A stretch of 56,087 bases of DNA from an uncultured Pelagibacteraceae bacterium (GCA_902633595.1 CACPGV010000002.1:1-56087); one strand, 5' to 3'. Counted from the first letter of the stretch, positions 17,987 to 27,669 are shown. The notes: generated by a model from the sequence alone, not told the origin. Numbers and translations are program-made.

Positions 17987-19285
17987 TCAAAAATTTTCTA
18001 ATTTGTAAGGCTTAGGACCGCCTGTAAACCAATCTAATAATTCCACTGTATGAATGATTGGGATCTGAGTTCCATTTGATATCTGTGTCATACACCCTAT
18101 GTTTCCAGTTGAAATAAAATCTGGTGAAACTTTTTCTATGTTACTTACTTTATTTTTTAATAAGGTTTTTGCCATTTTTTGATGAAGTATATTATAAGTT
18201 CCTGCCGAACCACAACATAGATGTCCTTCGGGTATATCGATTACCTCATTACCTGTTTTTGAGATCAAATCCTTCGGCTGTTGATGTACTTTTTGACCAT
18301 GCTGCATAGAACAAGCTGAATGATAAGCAATTTTATATTTTTTTTCATCGTTTGTTTTAATTTTTAAATCTAGGCTCTCTTCAAGATACTCGGTAACATC
18401 TTTTGTTAATTCTGAAATTTTTTTAGCTTTTTTCTTCAAATCATTATCATTTTTAAAAATATGACCATAATCTTTTAAAGTTGTGCCACATCCAGATGTA
18501 TTACTTATAATTGCATCTAAACCATTAGTAATATATTCATCGTGCCACTTTTCTATATTTTGAACAAAAGATTGGTGTGCAAGATCTTTTTTTCCTAAAT
18601 GATGATTTAGTGAACCGCAACATTCTATTTCAGGTATAACAACTACCTCTACATTATGTCTATTAAGTATTCTTATTGTCGACTCATTTATTTCTGGAGA
18701 AATAACACGTTGAACACATCCAGTTAGCAGGGCAACCCTTGAAATAATTTTACCACTCTCAGGTTTATAAATTTTTTGTGTTTCAATTTTTTTTGAAGGT
18801 ATTTTATTTGGCATTAAATTAAGTGAGTTTTTTAAAAACGTAGGTAAAAGAAAACTAAAAGGTTTAATAAGTTTCGTTAAGTAAGCTAAAACCAAAAAGA
18901 CTTTTGGTCGTGGTAAAACAAATGATAATACATTTCTAAATAAACGATCAAAAAAAGGTCTCTTGTAAGTCTCCTCAACGTAATTTCTACCATGATCGAT
19001 TAAATGCATATAATTTACACCTGAAGGACATGTTGTCATACATGAGTAGCAGGAAAGGCAACTATCTATATGCTTAACGATTTTTTTGTTTGCTGGCTTT
19101 TTATTCTCAAGCATATCTTTAATTAGATAAATTCTTCCTCTAGGACCTTCAAGTTCTTCACCATTTACACAAAAAGTTGGACAAGTTGCATTGCACATGC
19201 CACAATGAACACACTTCCTTAGAATGCCCTCGCTTGATTTATTGTCTTTATCTAGAAGTTGTTTGTCAGTAAAAGATGTTTGCAT
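17987..19285 (-). CDS. glcF: Glycolate oxidase iron-sulfur subunit GlcF
   Basis: Electron-transfer subunit of glycolate dehydrogenase, 432 residues. Two ferredoxin-type clusters are seen near the N terminus (CVHCGMCNATCP, then CLSCYSCMTTCP), followed by two cysteine-rich CCG domains (ECCGSLNHH and LCCGSAGTYN). It passes electrons from the GlcDE flavoproteins to the respiratory chain. Its start overlaps the glcE stop by one base. Confidence 0.95.
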   Translation of the reverse strand: MQTSFTDKQLLDKDNKSSEGILRKCVHCGMCNATCPTFCVNGEELEGPRGRIYLIKDMLENKKPANKKIVKHIDSCLSCYSCMTTCPSGVNYMHLIDHGRNYVEETYKRPFFDRLFRNVLSFVLPRPKVFLVLAYLTKLIKPFSFLLPTFLKNSLNLMPNKIPSKKIETQKIYKPESGKIISRVALLTGCVQRVISPEINESTIRILNRHNVEVVVIPEIECCGSLNHHLGKKDLAHQSFVQNIEKWHDEYITNGLDAIISNTSGCGTTLKDYGHIFKNDNDLKKKAKKISELTKDVTEYLEESLDLKIKTNDEKKYKIAYHSACSMQHGQKVHQQPKDLISKTGNEVIDIPEGHLCCGSAGTYNILHQKMAKTLLKNKVSNIEKVSPDFISTGNIGCMTQISNGTQIPIIHTVELLDWFTGGPKPYKLENF

Positions 19286-20544
19286 TATATTCCCGTATAC
19301 ATTTTACCCGGATTAAAAATTCTTCTCGGATCAAAACTTTTTTTAATTTTTTCAGAAATCTTATACTTAATTGGGTCTATTGTAAAAATATCAGCAGCTG
19401 CTTTCATGTCCTCCTCAACTTTAATTAAAGTAAAATATCCATTGTGATCTTTAGTAATATCTTTTAATTCATTGAGAATTTTAGTGGAGATATCATTAAG
19501 CTCAAGCCAAATAAGGCTTCCACCCCAATCCAAAAAATAGCTGAAATCAACATTTTTTAATTTTTGTAACAAATTTAAAGTCTCGCTGACAGGAATTACT
19601 ACTCTAATTAAATTTTTTTTTGTATTTGAAAAAACTTCAAGGTTTTTAGTCTTTTTCCAAAAAATGTTTGACTGTTCAACATTCAAAACTGAATATTCAT
19701 TTTCAAGTAAATCTAATTCCTTAGATAACCTTTTAATTCTTTGGTCTACAGAATTTGTTGGGCCTTCTACTCTTATACCTGTTAAAGCACCCTTATGAGT
19801 TAGATCATTGAAAGAGAAATGCTTTTCGAAAGAATCTGGATAAAAAACTCCACCTGAAGGATCTATAGACGAAGATAATGATTTTCCTAAATATTCTAAA
19901 GCCTTTTTTACGTGGGGATTATTTATAATTAGTGTTTTGCTTGTCTCTGGTTTTGGTAAAACTTTTATTGATAATTCTGTCAAAACTGTCAAAGTTCCAA
20001 AAGATCCTGAAAGCAACTTACATAAATCATATCCTGTTACATTTTTAACAACGGTTCCGCCAGATTTTATTGTTTCACCTTTACCATTAATTCCTTGAAA
20101 GCCTAGTAAATGATCTCTCGCACTACCTACTTTAAATCTTCTAGGGCCAGCAAAATTACATGACACTACTCCGCCAATTGTTCCTGAATTACTTTTACCA
20201 GAAAATAAATACCCAAAGTCCGTTGGTTCAAAAGCAAGTTGTTGATTATTTTTATCTAGTTCTTTTTCTATTAGTTCAATAGGCGTTCCTGCTTTTACTT
20301 TTATGTACAGTTCTTCTGGTTTGTATTCAATTACTCCAGAGTATTGGGACAAATCTAAAGTTTTTTCTGCCTGAAAGTTTCTACCTATTTTATTTTTTGA
20401 GTTAAGACCATTTATCTCAAGAGGAATACTTTTTTTATAAGACTCTTTAACTATCTCTGAAATTTGCTCTCTGGTTGAGGGCTTAAGAACTGATTGATTA
20501 AAATCTAGGAATGTCTGGGAATTTTGTTTTTCCTCCATGGACAT
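19285..20544 (-). CDS. glcE: Glycolate oxidase FAD-binding subunit GlcE
   Basis: FAD-linked subunit related to GlcD, 419 residues. The PCMH-type FAD domain is visible in SGKSNSGTIGGVVSCNFAGP and SGGTVVKNVTGYDLCKLLSG. The start is set at the ATG at 20544 (MSMEEKQNS), which has a strong purine-rich site AGGAAGGAAGGG just upstream; an in-frame GTG at 20565 is less likely. The start lies inside the 3' end of glcD, so the pair overlaps by 47 bases. Confidence 0.92.
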   Translation of the reverse strand: MSMEEKQNSQTFLDFNQSVLKPSTREQISEIVKESYKKSIPLEINGLNSKNKIGRNFQAEKTLDLSQYSGVIEYKPEELYIKVKAGTPIELIEKELDKNNQQLAFEPTDFGYLFSGKSNSGTIGGVVSCNFAGPRRFKVGSARDHLLGFQGINGKGETIKSGGTVVKNVTGYDLCKLLSGSFGTLTVLTELSIKVLPKPETSKTLIINNPHVKKALEYLGKSLSSSIDPSGGVFYPDSFEKHFSFNDLTHKGALTGIRVEGPTNSVDQRIKRLSKELDLLENEYSVLNVEQSNIFWKKTKNLEVFSNTKKNLIRVVIPVSETLNLLQKLKNVDFSYFLDWGGSLIWLELNDISTKILNELKDITKDHNGYFTLIKVEEDMKAAADIFTIDPIKYKISEKIKKSFDPRRIFNPGKMYTGI

Positions 20545-21994
20545 GAACCCTTCCTTCCTCAGCACATTTTCTAAGAATTGGATATACTTTTCCAGGATTT
20601 AAAAGTGAATTAGGGTCTAAAGCAACTTTAATTGTAAGTTGTTGTTGGATATCCTTATCATTAAATGCTTCGCACATTAATTCTCTTTTCTCAATTCCAA
20701 CGCCGTGTTCACCAGTTAAAGCTCCACCAACTTTGACGCAATATTTTAATATATCTGCACCAAATTCTTCACATTTTCTAAGTGAATCTGGATTGTTTGC
20801 GTCAAACATAATCAGAGGATGTAAATTTCCATCTCCTGCGTGAAAAGCGTTGGCTACTGGCAAATCATATTTTTTTGATAATCTTGAAATCTCATTTAAA
20901 ACTTCAGCTAATTTTCCTCTAGGTATGGAGCCATCCATACACATATAATCTGGTGCTAAAACTCCGCAAGCTGGAAAAGCTGCTTTACGGCCTGCCCAAA
21001 ATTTTAATCTTTCTTCATTTGATTTACTTACTTTTAAACTTGATGAATTATTTTTTTCTGCAATTTGTTTAACTTTACCTATATAATCTTCAACTTCGTG
21101 CTCAGTTCCATCAAACTCTACTATCATCATAGCTTCTGCATCTGTTGGGTAACCAGCTTTTGCGTAATCGTTCGTTGCTTTTGTCAAAGCCTTATCCATA
21201 ATTTCCATTCCTGCTGGAATACATCCTTGAGCTATAATTTCTGCAACACAGCTTCCTGCGTCCTCAATTGTTGGAAAGCCAACTAAAGCAGCTTTCACTA
21301 CTTCAGGAGCTTTTAAAATTTTTACTGTTACTTCCGTAATAACTCCAAGTAAACCTTCTGAACCTGTCATTAATCCCAGAAAATCATATCCTTCTGAGTC
21401 CATTGTTTTACCACCAAATCTAGTTATGGTTCCATCCATTAGTACAACCTCAATACCTAAAAGATTGTTTGTAGTAGCACCATATTTTAGAGAGTGTACG
21501 CCTCCAGAATTTTCGGCAACATTTCCACCGATTGAACATGCTATTTGACTTGATGGATCCGGAGCGTAATAAAATCCTTTGTCTTGAACTGCATGTGTAA
21601 TAGCTAAATTTGTTACACACGGTTGTGTTACAACACATCTGTTTTCATAATCTATTTCAAGAACTTTATTGAATTTTCCCATAGCCATTAAAACACAATC
21701 TTCTAAAGGCATTGATCCCCCTGATAATCCTGTGCCGGCACCTCTTGGGACTACTTTGATTTTATTCTCGTTACAATATTTTAAAATTTTACTAACTTCG
21801 TCAACATTTTCAGGCATAACTACTGCTAGAGGCATTTTCCTATATGCTGTTAACCCATCTGTCTCAAAAGGTCTTAATTCGTCAGGATGTGAGAGAACAT
21901 TTTTTGGGTTTATGATTCTTCCGATATCAGAAACGATCTTATCTTTATTAGATAAAATTGAACCGTCGACCTTTGGCATTTGCAAACTACTCAT
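20498..21994 (-). CDS. glcD: Glycolate oxidase catalytic subunit GlcD
   Basis: FAD-dependent subunit that oxidises glycolate (and often D-lactate) to the 2-oxo acid, 498 residues, full length. Motifs include VVPRGAGTGLSGGSMP and GGNVAENSGGVHSLKYG for FAD, and NAFHAGDGNLHP with GEHGVGIEKRELM at the C-terminal catalytic domain. It leads the glcD-E-F set and starts 7 bases after the aminotransferase gene. Confidence 0.96.
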   Translation of the reverse strand: MSSLQMPKVDGSILSNKDKIVSDIGRIINPKNVLSHPDELRPFETDGLTAYRKMPLAVVMPENVDEVSKILKYCNENKIKVVPRGAGTGLSGGSMPLEDCVLMAMGKFNKVLEIDYENRCVVTQPCVTNLAITHAVQDKGFYYAPDPSSQIACSIGGNVAENSGGVHSLKYGATTNNLLGIEVVLMDGTITRFGGKTMDSEGYDFLGLMTGSEGLLGVITEVTVKILKAPEVVKAALVGFPTIEDAGSCVAEIIAQGCIPAGMEIMDKALTKATNDYAKAGYPTDAEAMMIVEFDGTEHEVEDYIGKVKQIAEKNNSSSLKVSKSNEERLKFWAGRKAAFPACGVLAPDYMCMDGSIPRGKLAEVLNEISRLSKKYDLPVANAFHAGDGNLHPLIMFDANNPDSLRKCEEFGADILKYCVKVGGALTGEHGVGIEKRELMCEAFNDKDIQQQLTIKVALDPNSLLNPGKVYPILRKCAEEGRVHVHGGKTKFPDIPRF

Positions 21995-22001
21995 AATTAC
22001 C

Positions 22002-23165
22002 TTACTTAAGCATTTTTGATATTTTATCTAGTGCTTTTTGAATATTATCCCTTGATGCTGCGAAGCTAAAACGTACAAAATCTGTAGATGTTTTACCAAA
22101 AGCTGTTCCAGGAACAATTGCCACACCGGCTTCATGCATACATTTTTTTGAAAATTCAGATCCATTCATGCCTGTACCGCTCACATTAGGGAATGCGTAA
22201 AAGGCACCTCCGGGCATACTGCATGTTACTCCAGGTAGATCGTTTAATCCTTTGTGAATTAATTTTCTTCTTTGATCGAATTTTTCCATCATATGATGGA
22301 TAGACTCATCAGGACCATCAAGGGCTGCTATGCCAGCAAACTGCGAAGGAGCATTCACGCATGAAAAACTATTGATTGCCAACTTAGTGACATGTGGAAT
22401 TAATTTTTCTGGCCACACACTCCAACCCATTCTCCAACCCGTCATTGAGTAAGCTTTACTCCAGCCATCTAAAACTATTAATCTATCTTGTAGATCTGGG
22501 TAATTAAAAAAAGTTGGCATTTCTTTTCCATCAAAAATTTGCCTACTATAAATTTCATCACTTAATATTGTGACATGTGGATGTTTCTTTAAACCTTCAG
22601 CAAGAAAATCTATCGCGGGCTTTTCTACAAAACTTCCAGTTGGATTGTTGGGATTAATTAATATTACTAATCTAGTCTTATCCGTTATAAGAGATAGAAT
22701 TTTTTCAGGATCAAACTTTAAATCTTTTTCTATGGTTAAATCATAAGATACAGCCTTAGCTCCAGTATAGTTAATCATGGACTCATAAATTGGAAATCCG
22801 GGTGTTGGATGAACTATCTCTGCTCCTGGCTCACCAATCATTTGTATTGCAAAATACATAGTTGGTTTTCCTCCTGGCATAATCATAATTCTCTCAGGAT
22901 CAATTTCTTTTTTATATAATTTTTTTATTTTTCTAGAGACAGCTTGCCTGCATTCGGTAATTCCATTTGCTAAAACATACCCGTGATGCCCATCATCAAT
23001 TGCTTTTTTTGCTGCATCCATAATGTGCTGAGGTGTCTTGAAATCTGGTTGACCTAATCCTAAATGAATCATTTCTTTACCTTGTGCCTCAAGTTTTTTT
23101 GCTTCAGCTAAAACACTAAAAGCTGTTTCTGTACCTAATCTGTCTAAATTTTTTGCTAATTTCAT
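22002..23165 (-). CDS. Class I/II PLP aminotransferase (aspartate-aminotransferase fold)
   Basis: Fold-type I aminotransferase of 387 residues. The PLP lysine is Lys237 in GWSKAYSMTGWRMG. Other conserved points are LGLGQPDFKTP, NPNNPTGSF and DEIYSR. Substrate cannot be read directly. It lies 7 bases before glcD in one transcription unit, so a plausible role is transamination of glyoxylate (to glycine) or pyruvate (to alanine) made by the flanking oxidases. Published SAR11 physiology shows glycolate can replace glycine, which would need such an enzyme; assigning it to this gene is inference. Confidence 0.88.
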   Translation of the reverse strand: MKLAKNLDRLGTETAFSVLAEAKKLEAQGKEMIHLGLGQPDFKTPQHIMDAAKKAIDDGHHGYVLANGITECRQAVSRKIKKLYKKEIDPERIMIMPGGKPTMYFAIQMIGEPGAEIVHPTPGFPIYESMINYTGAKAVSYDLTIEKDLKFDPEKILSLITDKTRLVILINPNNPTGSFVEKPAIDFLAEGLKKHPHVTILSDEIYSRQIFDGKEMPTFFNYPDLQDRLIVLDGWSKAYSMTGWRMGWSVWPEKLIPHVTKLAINSFSCVNAPSQFAGIAALDGPDESIHHMMEKFDQRRKLIHKGLNDLPGVTCSMPGGAFYAFPNVSGTGMNGSEFSKKCMHEAGVAIVPGTAFGKTSTDFVRFSFAASRDNIQKALDKISKMLK

Positions 23166-23213
23166 ATTATAACTTAATAATTTTTTTACGTTTTGCCTAC
23201 TGTAAATATTGCA

Positions 23214-24362
23214 TCATCTATAAGCTATTTTCGTTTGATTAAGCTCTTTAATAGTTTTGCATCCAAGTAAAATCATATCTCTTCTAATTTCTTCTCTCAT
23301 TCTTTTTAATATTTGCTCTACTCCTGCTTGTCCACCTGCTCCTAAAGCAAATAAAAAACCTTTTCCAAAACTACAAGCAGTTGCTCCAAGTGATAATGCT
23401 TTAAGAACATGAGTTCCTCTTCTAATTCCTCCGTCTAATATTATTTCTAACTTGTCACCAACTGCATCTCTTATTGCTGGTAATTGATCAAAAGGTGATC
23501 TTGAACCATCAAGTTGTCTACCTCCATGGTTAGATAATAAAATTGCAGATGCGCCTATGTCAACTGCTCTTTTAGCATCTTCCACTGACATTACTCCTTT
23601 TAGTGCAAAGGGACCTCCCCATTTTTTAACCACGTACTCTGCATCTTTCCAACTCATTGCTGGATCATATTGTTCATTAATATATTCCATCACACCTTTT
23701 GCAATACTTGATCCTTTTTTTGTCCAATGAGAAACATTAGCAAGCTCAAATTTTTTATGAGTTAAATAATTAAATGCCCACTTTGGATGCATTGCAAAAC
23801 TCATTATACTTTTTAAAGTTAATTTAGGCGGTGTAGTAAATCCCCACTTGTGATCTCTTTCTCTGTTTCCTGCTACAACTGTATCAACTGTAAGGCATAA
23901 AGATTTAAAACCTGAACTTTTACATCTATCAATTAGATTATCTGTTAGCCCTTGATCTTTATGAATATAAAGTTGAAACATCTTTGGACCGCTTGCTGCA
24001 TTAGCTATTTCTTCAATAGATGACGTTGCCATAGTTGACATACTATAGAAAGTTCCAAATTTTTCTGCTGCCCTTGCTGAAGCCTTGTCTCCGTCATGAT
24101 GATATAATCGCTGCATCGCCGTTGGTGCTAGGAATAATGGCATATCAATTTTCTGGCCAAATACTGTGGTAGAAAGATCTGGTTCACCAACGCTTGCTAA
24201 AATATTAGGAACTAAATCACATTTTAAAAAAGATTCGGTGTTTCTTTTAAGAGTAGTTTCATCGTCCGAGCCTCCGTCAATGTAATGAAAAATAGGTGCT
24301 GGTAAATTTTTTTTAGCTAGTTTTCTAAAATCTTCAAAATTATAACAATCGTTTAGGTTCAT
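23214..24362 (-). CDS. lldD: FMN-dependent alpha-hydroxy-acid dehydrogenase (LldD/glycolate oxidase family)
   Basis: TIM-barrel flavoprotein of 382 residues that oxidises an L-2-hydroxy acid such as L-lactate or glycolate. FMN and active-site motifs are LAPTAMQRLYH, FQLYIHKDQG, FALKGVMS with the FMN-contacting lysine, and SNHGGRQLDG with the catalytic histidine and arginine. It is intact. It sits 8 bases after a PagL-like gene and 48 bases before the aminotransferase. Along with GlcDEF it gives two chemically distinct 2-hydroxyacid oxidation routes in one cluster. The exact substrate is not determined. Confidence 0.92.
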   Translation of the reverse strand: MNLNDCYNFEDFRKLAKKNLPAPIFHYIDGGSDDETTLKRNTESFLKCDLVPNILASVGEPDLSTTVFGQKIDMPLFLAPTAMQRLYHHDGDKASARAAEKFGTFYSMSTMATSSIEEIANAASGPKMFQLYIHKDQGLTDNLIDRCKSSGFKSLCLTVDTVVAGNRERDHKWGFTTPPKLTLKSIMSFAMHPKWAFNYLTHKKFELANVSHWTKKGSSIAKGVMEYINEQYDPAMSWKDAEYVVKKWGGPFALKGVMSVEDAKRAVDIGASAILLSNHGGRQLDGSRSPFDQLPAIRDAVGDKLEIILDGGIRRGTHVLKALSLGATACSFGKGFLFALGAGGQAGVEQILKRMREEIRRDMILLGCKTIKELNQTKIAYR

Positions 24363-24370
24363 TGTTATAA

Positions 24371-24874
24371 TTAAAAGTTTTTAGAAAAAGTTATTTGTTG
24401 ATTGTCAGTTCCTGGATTTGTATCGCCCCAATCATTGTTAGAAATGTGACTATAGCTATAACTTAATTTTGAATTTTCAAAAATATCAAGCCCTACTTTT
24501 AATTCGCTTTTAAATTCGAGAACACCTCCTAAATCTTTTCCATCACCTTTTTCATAATAGCCAGGAGCAAAACTTGGGAGGATTTTTAGAGGACCAATTC
24601 CATATTGAGCTTCAACACCTGTGTAAAGATAAATTGAGCTATCACCTGTCATAAAGCCTCCGGTTACTGGCTTAAATTTTCCTAGAAAAGTATCTCTAAA
24701 TAAATTTGGATTTTTGTGTTCAATTCCAAATAAAGTTGTTTGGTCGTCACCCTCTTTATCTATAACATCAAATGTTCCGGTATAAATAGAAATATCGTTT
24801 TCTCCTTGATCTGCAATTACAAAGTTAAAAGTAAAAGCAGAAATTAATAATAGTAATAGAAGTTTGAATTTCAT
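24371..24874 (-). CDS. PagL-like outer-membrane lipid A deacylase / acyloxyacyl hydrolase
   Basis: Secreted protein of 167 residues with a signal peptide (MKFKLLLLLLISAFTFNF, cleaved near VIADQ). The body is rich in alternating strand patterns ending in KNF, typical of a small beta-barrel. Near the C terminus SYSHISNNDWGDTNPGTD matches the PagL active-site pattern of His, Ser and a following NPG-D. The start is the ATG at 24874; a TTG 15 bases earlier is possible. Family members remove an acyl chain from lipid A. The match is by motif, so moderate confidence. Confidence 0.72.
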   Translation of the reverse strand: MKFKLLLLLLISAFTFNFVIADQGENDISIYTGTFDVIDKEGDDQTTLFGIEHKNPNLFRDTFLGKFKPVTGGFMTGDSSIYLYTGVEAQYGIGPLKILPSFAPGYYEKGDGKDLGGVLEFKSELKVGLDIFENSKLSYSYSHISNNDWGDTNPGTDNQQITFSKNF

Positions 24875-24924
24875 AAGAAAAAAATACAACTAAATGTTTA
24901 ATATGTACAGTTTCCTCTAGTGAT

Positions 24925-25284
24925 TTATTGTCTTTTTTTTACTAGAGAAAAGATTAAAAAACCCCCAAAAATTAGGGCTATGTAAGGCAAAATCCATAGC
25001 AAGTAATTTTGTGCATTTAATTGAGGTTTAAATACGATCCACTCACCATATTTATCAGACATAAATGAGTAAATCTCATCTTCAGTTTTTCCTTCATTAA
25101 TTAAATCTTTTACTACGAGCTTGATTGTTTGAGCAAAATCAGAATTTGAGTCTGAGATAGATTGTCCTTGACAAACTAAACAACGTAAATTTTTATGAAT
25201 TGTGTTTGGGTCAATTGTTTTTTCAATGCCAAACAAAGATTGGGTATAAAACATAAAAAAAATCAAAAATATTTTTAATTTCAT
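24925..25284 (-). CDS. ccmH: Cytochrome c maturation protein CcmH
   Basis: Apocytochrome c thiol reductase of 119 residues, with a signal peptide, the redox motif RCLVCQGQSI (Cys35, Cys38) and a C-terminal membrane helix (LLWILPYIALIFGGFLIF). It reduces the CXXCH cysteines before heme ligation by CcmF. It is the last gene of the ccmC-to-ccmH run, and a 50-base gap separates it from pagL. Confidence 0.95.
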   Translation of the reverse strand: MKLKIFLIFFMFYTQSLFGIEKTIDPNTIHKNLRCLVCQGQSISDSNSDFAQTIKLVVKDLINEGKTEDEIYSFMSDKYGEWIVFKPQLNAQNYLLWILPYIALIFGGFLIFSLVKKRQ

Positions 25285-25286
25285 AA

Positions 25287-25802
25287 TTATTTAATCATTT
25301 CTTTGATTTCTTTATAATCATCAAGAGACAATGGTCCAACAAATTTTTTTATGATTGTATTTTTATTATTAATTATTACACTTTCTGGTATTCCATATAT
25401 TCCAAAAATTACAGATTGTTTTCCCTCAACATCTTTTAGAAGAGAGTTATACGGATTGCCTAGATCTTTTAAAAATTTTCTTGCTAACTCTTTTTTATCT
25501 TTAAAATTAACACCTAAAATATCCAAATTGTTCTCTGCAGATAACTTCATTAAAACTGGATGCTCAACTCTACATGGTCCACACCAAGAGGCCCAAAAAT
25601 TAATCAATGTATAATTATTTTTTATAAGATCTTGTTTGGTATAAAATTCGTTTTTATCAAAGTACGCAATTTTAAATTGAGGAACCTCTTTGTTTATTAA
25701 ACTTGAAGTATTATAATTAACATCTCTAGTCAAACTTATATAAAAAACACTTATAACAAAAAAAAATATTACAAATATTATTATCTTAACTGTATTTCGC
25801 AT
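25287..25802 (-). CDS. ccmG: Thiol:disulfide interchange protein CcmG/DsbE
   Basis: Membrane-anchored periplasmic thioredoxin of 171 residues. It has one N-terminal helix, the active site NFWASWCGPCRVEHP (Cys74, Cys77) and the cis-proline region GIPESVIIN. It keeps CcmH and apocytochrome cysteines reduced. It overlaps the ccmF end by 17 bases and ends 2 bases before the ccmH start. Confidence 0.95.
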   Translation of the reverse strand: MRNTVKIIIFVIFFFVISVFYISLTRDVNYNTSSLINKEVPQFKIAYFDKNEFYTKQDLIKNNYTLINFWASWCGPCRVEHPVLMKLSAENNLDILGVNFKDKKELARKFLKDLGNPYNSLLKDVEGKQSVIFGIYGIPESVIINNKNTIIKKFVGPLSLDDYKEIKEMIK

Positions 25803-27669
25803 TTTTAAATAACCTTAGGAAACCACCTGCAACGATCATGACTACTGATATCCAAATCCAGATCATTAAAGGTTTTTTTTGAAACTTAATATTATAATAG
25901 TCAGATCTATCTATGTTGCTCATAGTCAAATAATAATCCTTTAAAAGATTAGTCTTTATAGAAGCTTCATAAGTTAATGTTTTTGGATTGTCGTAAATTC
26001 TAATTTCAGGTTTTAAAATATTTTTTTCATTAGAAAAATTATTGTTAATCTCTAATGTACCAATCACAGCTTTATAGTTAGGAAAATCTTTTAAATCTAA
26101 TTTTTCTAATTTAATTGAATAATTTTCAAAATTTTTTGTTTCTCCCACTTTAATATTATAGTCTCTCTCAATTGAAAAAATATGGTTTAATCCAATAAAT
26201 AAAACTAAAAAACCAAATGAAGTGTGAGAAATTATTCTTGCTAAATCAAATTTATTTTTTTGGATTGCGCTTACACCATCTTTCAAGGATGATATAATTA
26301 AAAATAAGGCGCTAATAATGATAAAGTTAGATAAAATACTATAGCTTTTAATGAAAACTAAAATTAATGCATTTAAAATTATTGAACCAGCCAAAATCAA
26401 AAAATAAACTTTAATATCCTCAAATTTATTTTTAATCCATTTTACTTTTGGACCTACAGCCATAAATATTAAAAATATTACTACTATCGGAAAAATGATA
26501 GCGTTGTAAAAAGGGGGGCCTACAGAAATCTTGTTATCAGTTAAAGCATCTGTAAAGATTGGATATATCGTTCCTAATAAAACAGTAATTAGATAAAACA
26601 TCATAAACCAATTATTAATTAGAATGAATGTCTCCTTGCTATTTTGATTTAAATTGTAATTCTCTTTTTTGTATTTTTTAAATAAAAGATAAATTGAACT
26701 AAAGATCATCAAACTCAAAAATAATAAAATATAGACGCCTCGAGTAGGATCGCTAGCAAAAGTATGCACTGAATTTAAAATTCCAGATCTTACTAAAAAG
26801 GTTCCGGTAACACTTAATATGAATGTAATTAAGCAAAGAATAATGACCCAAAAATAAAATAAATTTCTTTTTTCGAATACGATGAGTGAGTGGAGCAATG
26901 CTGTCATTGCAAACCAAGGTAATAAAGATGCATTTTCAACTGGATCCCAAAACCAAAAACCTCCCCAACCTAACTCATAATATGCCCAGATGGACCCAAC
27001 TAAGATTCCAAGTGTCTGAAAGCACCAAGAAATTAAAACCCAATTTTTGATTGAAGAGGAAAAAGATTTTTCAGAATAATTAACAATTAGTGATGCGATT
27101 GCAGCTGAAAAATAAATTGAGGAACCAACAAAACCTACGTAAAGCAACGGAGGGTGAATGGCTAATGCTGGATCTTGTAAAATAGGATTTAAACCTAAGC
27201 CCTCACTTGGTGTTGGAGATAAAGAGCTAAATGGATTAGAATTAAATAAAATAAAAAAAAGAAAACCAAGGATTAAAATATTTTGAATTATAAGAGTTAG
27301 CAATCTAAATTTTTTTGGATGATCTTTATTATAAATTAGAAACAAAAAAGAAAATATCGTAAGAATGATCACCCAAAGTAACAAGCTTCCCTCATGATTG
27401 CCCCATGTTCCAGCAATCTTATAAAATACTGGCTTCATTGAATGTGAATTTTGATAAACTGTTACTAGTGAAAAATCTGAAACAATAAAAGCAGCTATTA
27501 AAGTAAAAAAGCAAACAATTATTAAAGTGCTCTGAATTAAACTTAATTGATAAATATTTTTGATTATCAGATTATTCGATACTTTAAGATTTTTATTAGC
27601 TAAGTAAATAATGCTAATACTTAAAAAAGCACTAATAAATAAAATTGAATTTCCAATATTACTTAACAT
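25786..27669 (-). CDS. ccmF: Cytochrome c heme lyase subunit CcmF
   Basis: Large membrane protein of 627 residues with about 15 helices, forming the core of the heme lyase. The tryptophan-rich heme-handling motif WGGFWFWDPVENASLLPW is complete, and histidines in external loops (WGNHEGSLLLW, HPPLLYVGF) are conserved heme ligands. It overlaps both ccmE and ccmG by a few bases. Confidence 0.96.
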   Translation of the reverse strand: MLSNIGNSILFISAFLSISIIYLANKNLKVSNNLIIKNIYQLSLIQSTLIIVCFFTLIAAFIVSDFSLVTVYQNSHSMKPVFYKIAGTWGNHEGSLLLWVIILTIFSFLFLIYNKDHPKKFRLLTLIIQNILILGFLFFILFNSNPFSSLSPTPSEGLGLNPILQDPALAIHPPLLYVGFVGSSIYFSAAIASLIVNYSEKSFSSSIKNWVLISWCFQTLGILVGSIWAYYELGWGGFWFWDPVENASLLPWFAMTALLHSLIVFEKRNLFYFWVIILCLITFILSVTGTFLVRSGILNSVHTFASDPTRGVYILLFLSLMIFSSIYLLFKKYKKENYNLNQNSKETFILINNWFMMFYLITVLLGTIYPIFTDALTDNKISVGPPFYNAIIFPIVVIFLIFMAVGPKVKWIKNKFEDIKVYFLILAGSIILNALILVFIKSYSILSNFIIISALFLIISSLKDGVSAIQKNKFDLARIISHTSFGFLVLFIGLNHIFSIERDYNIKVGETKNFENYSIKLEKLDLKDFPNYKAVIGTLEINNNFSNEKNILKPEIRIYDNPKTLTYEASIKTNLLKDYYLTMSNIDRSDYYNIKFQKKPLMIWIWISVVMIVAGGFLRLFKNAKYS

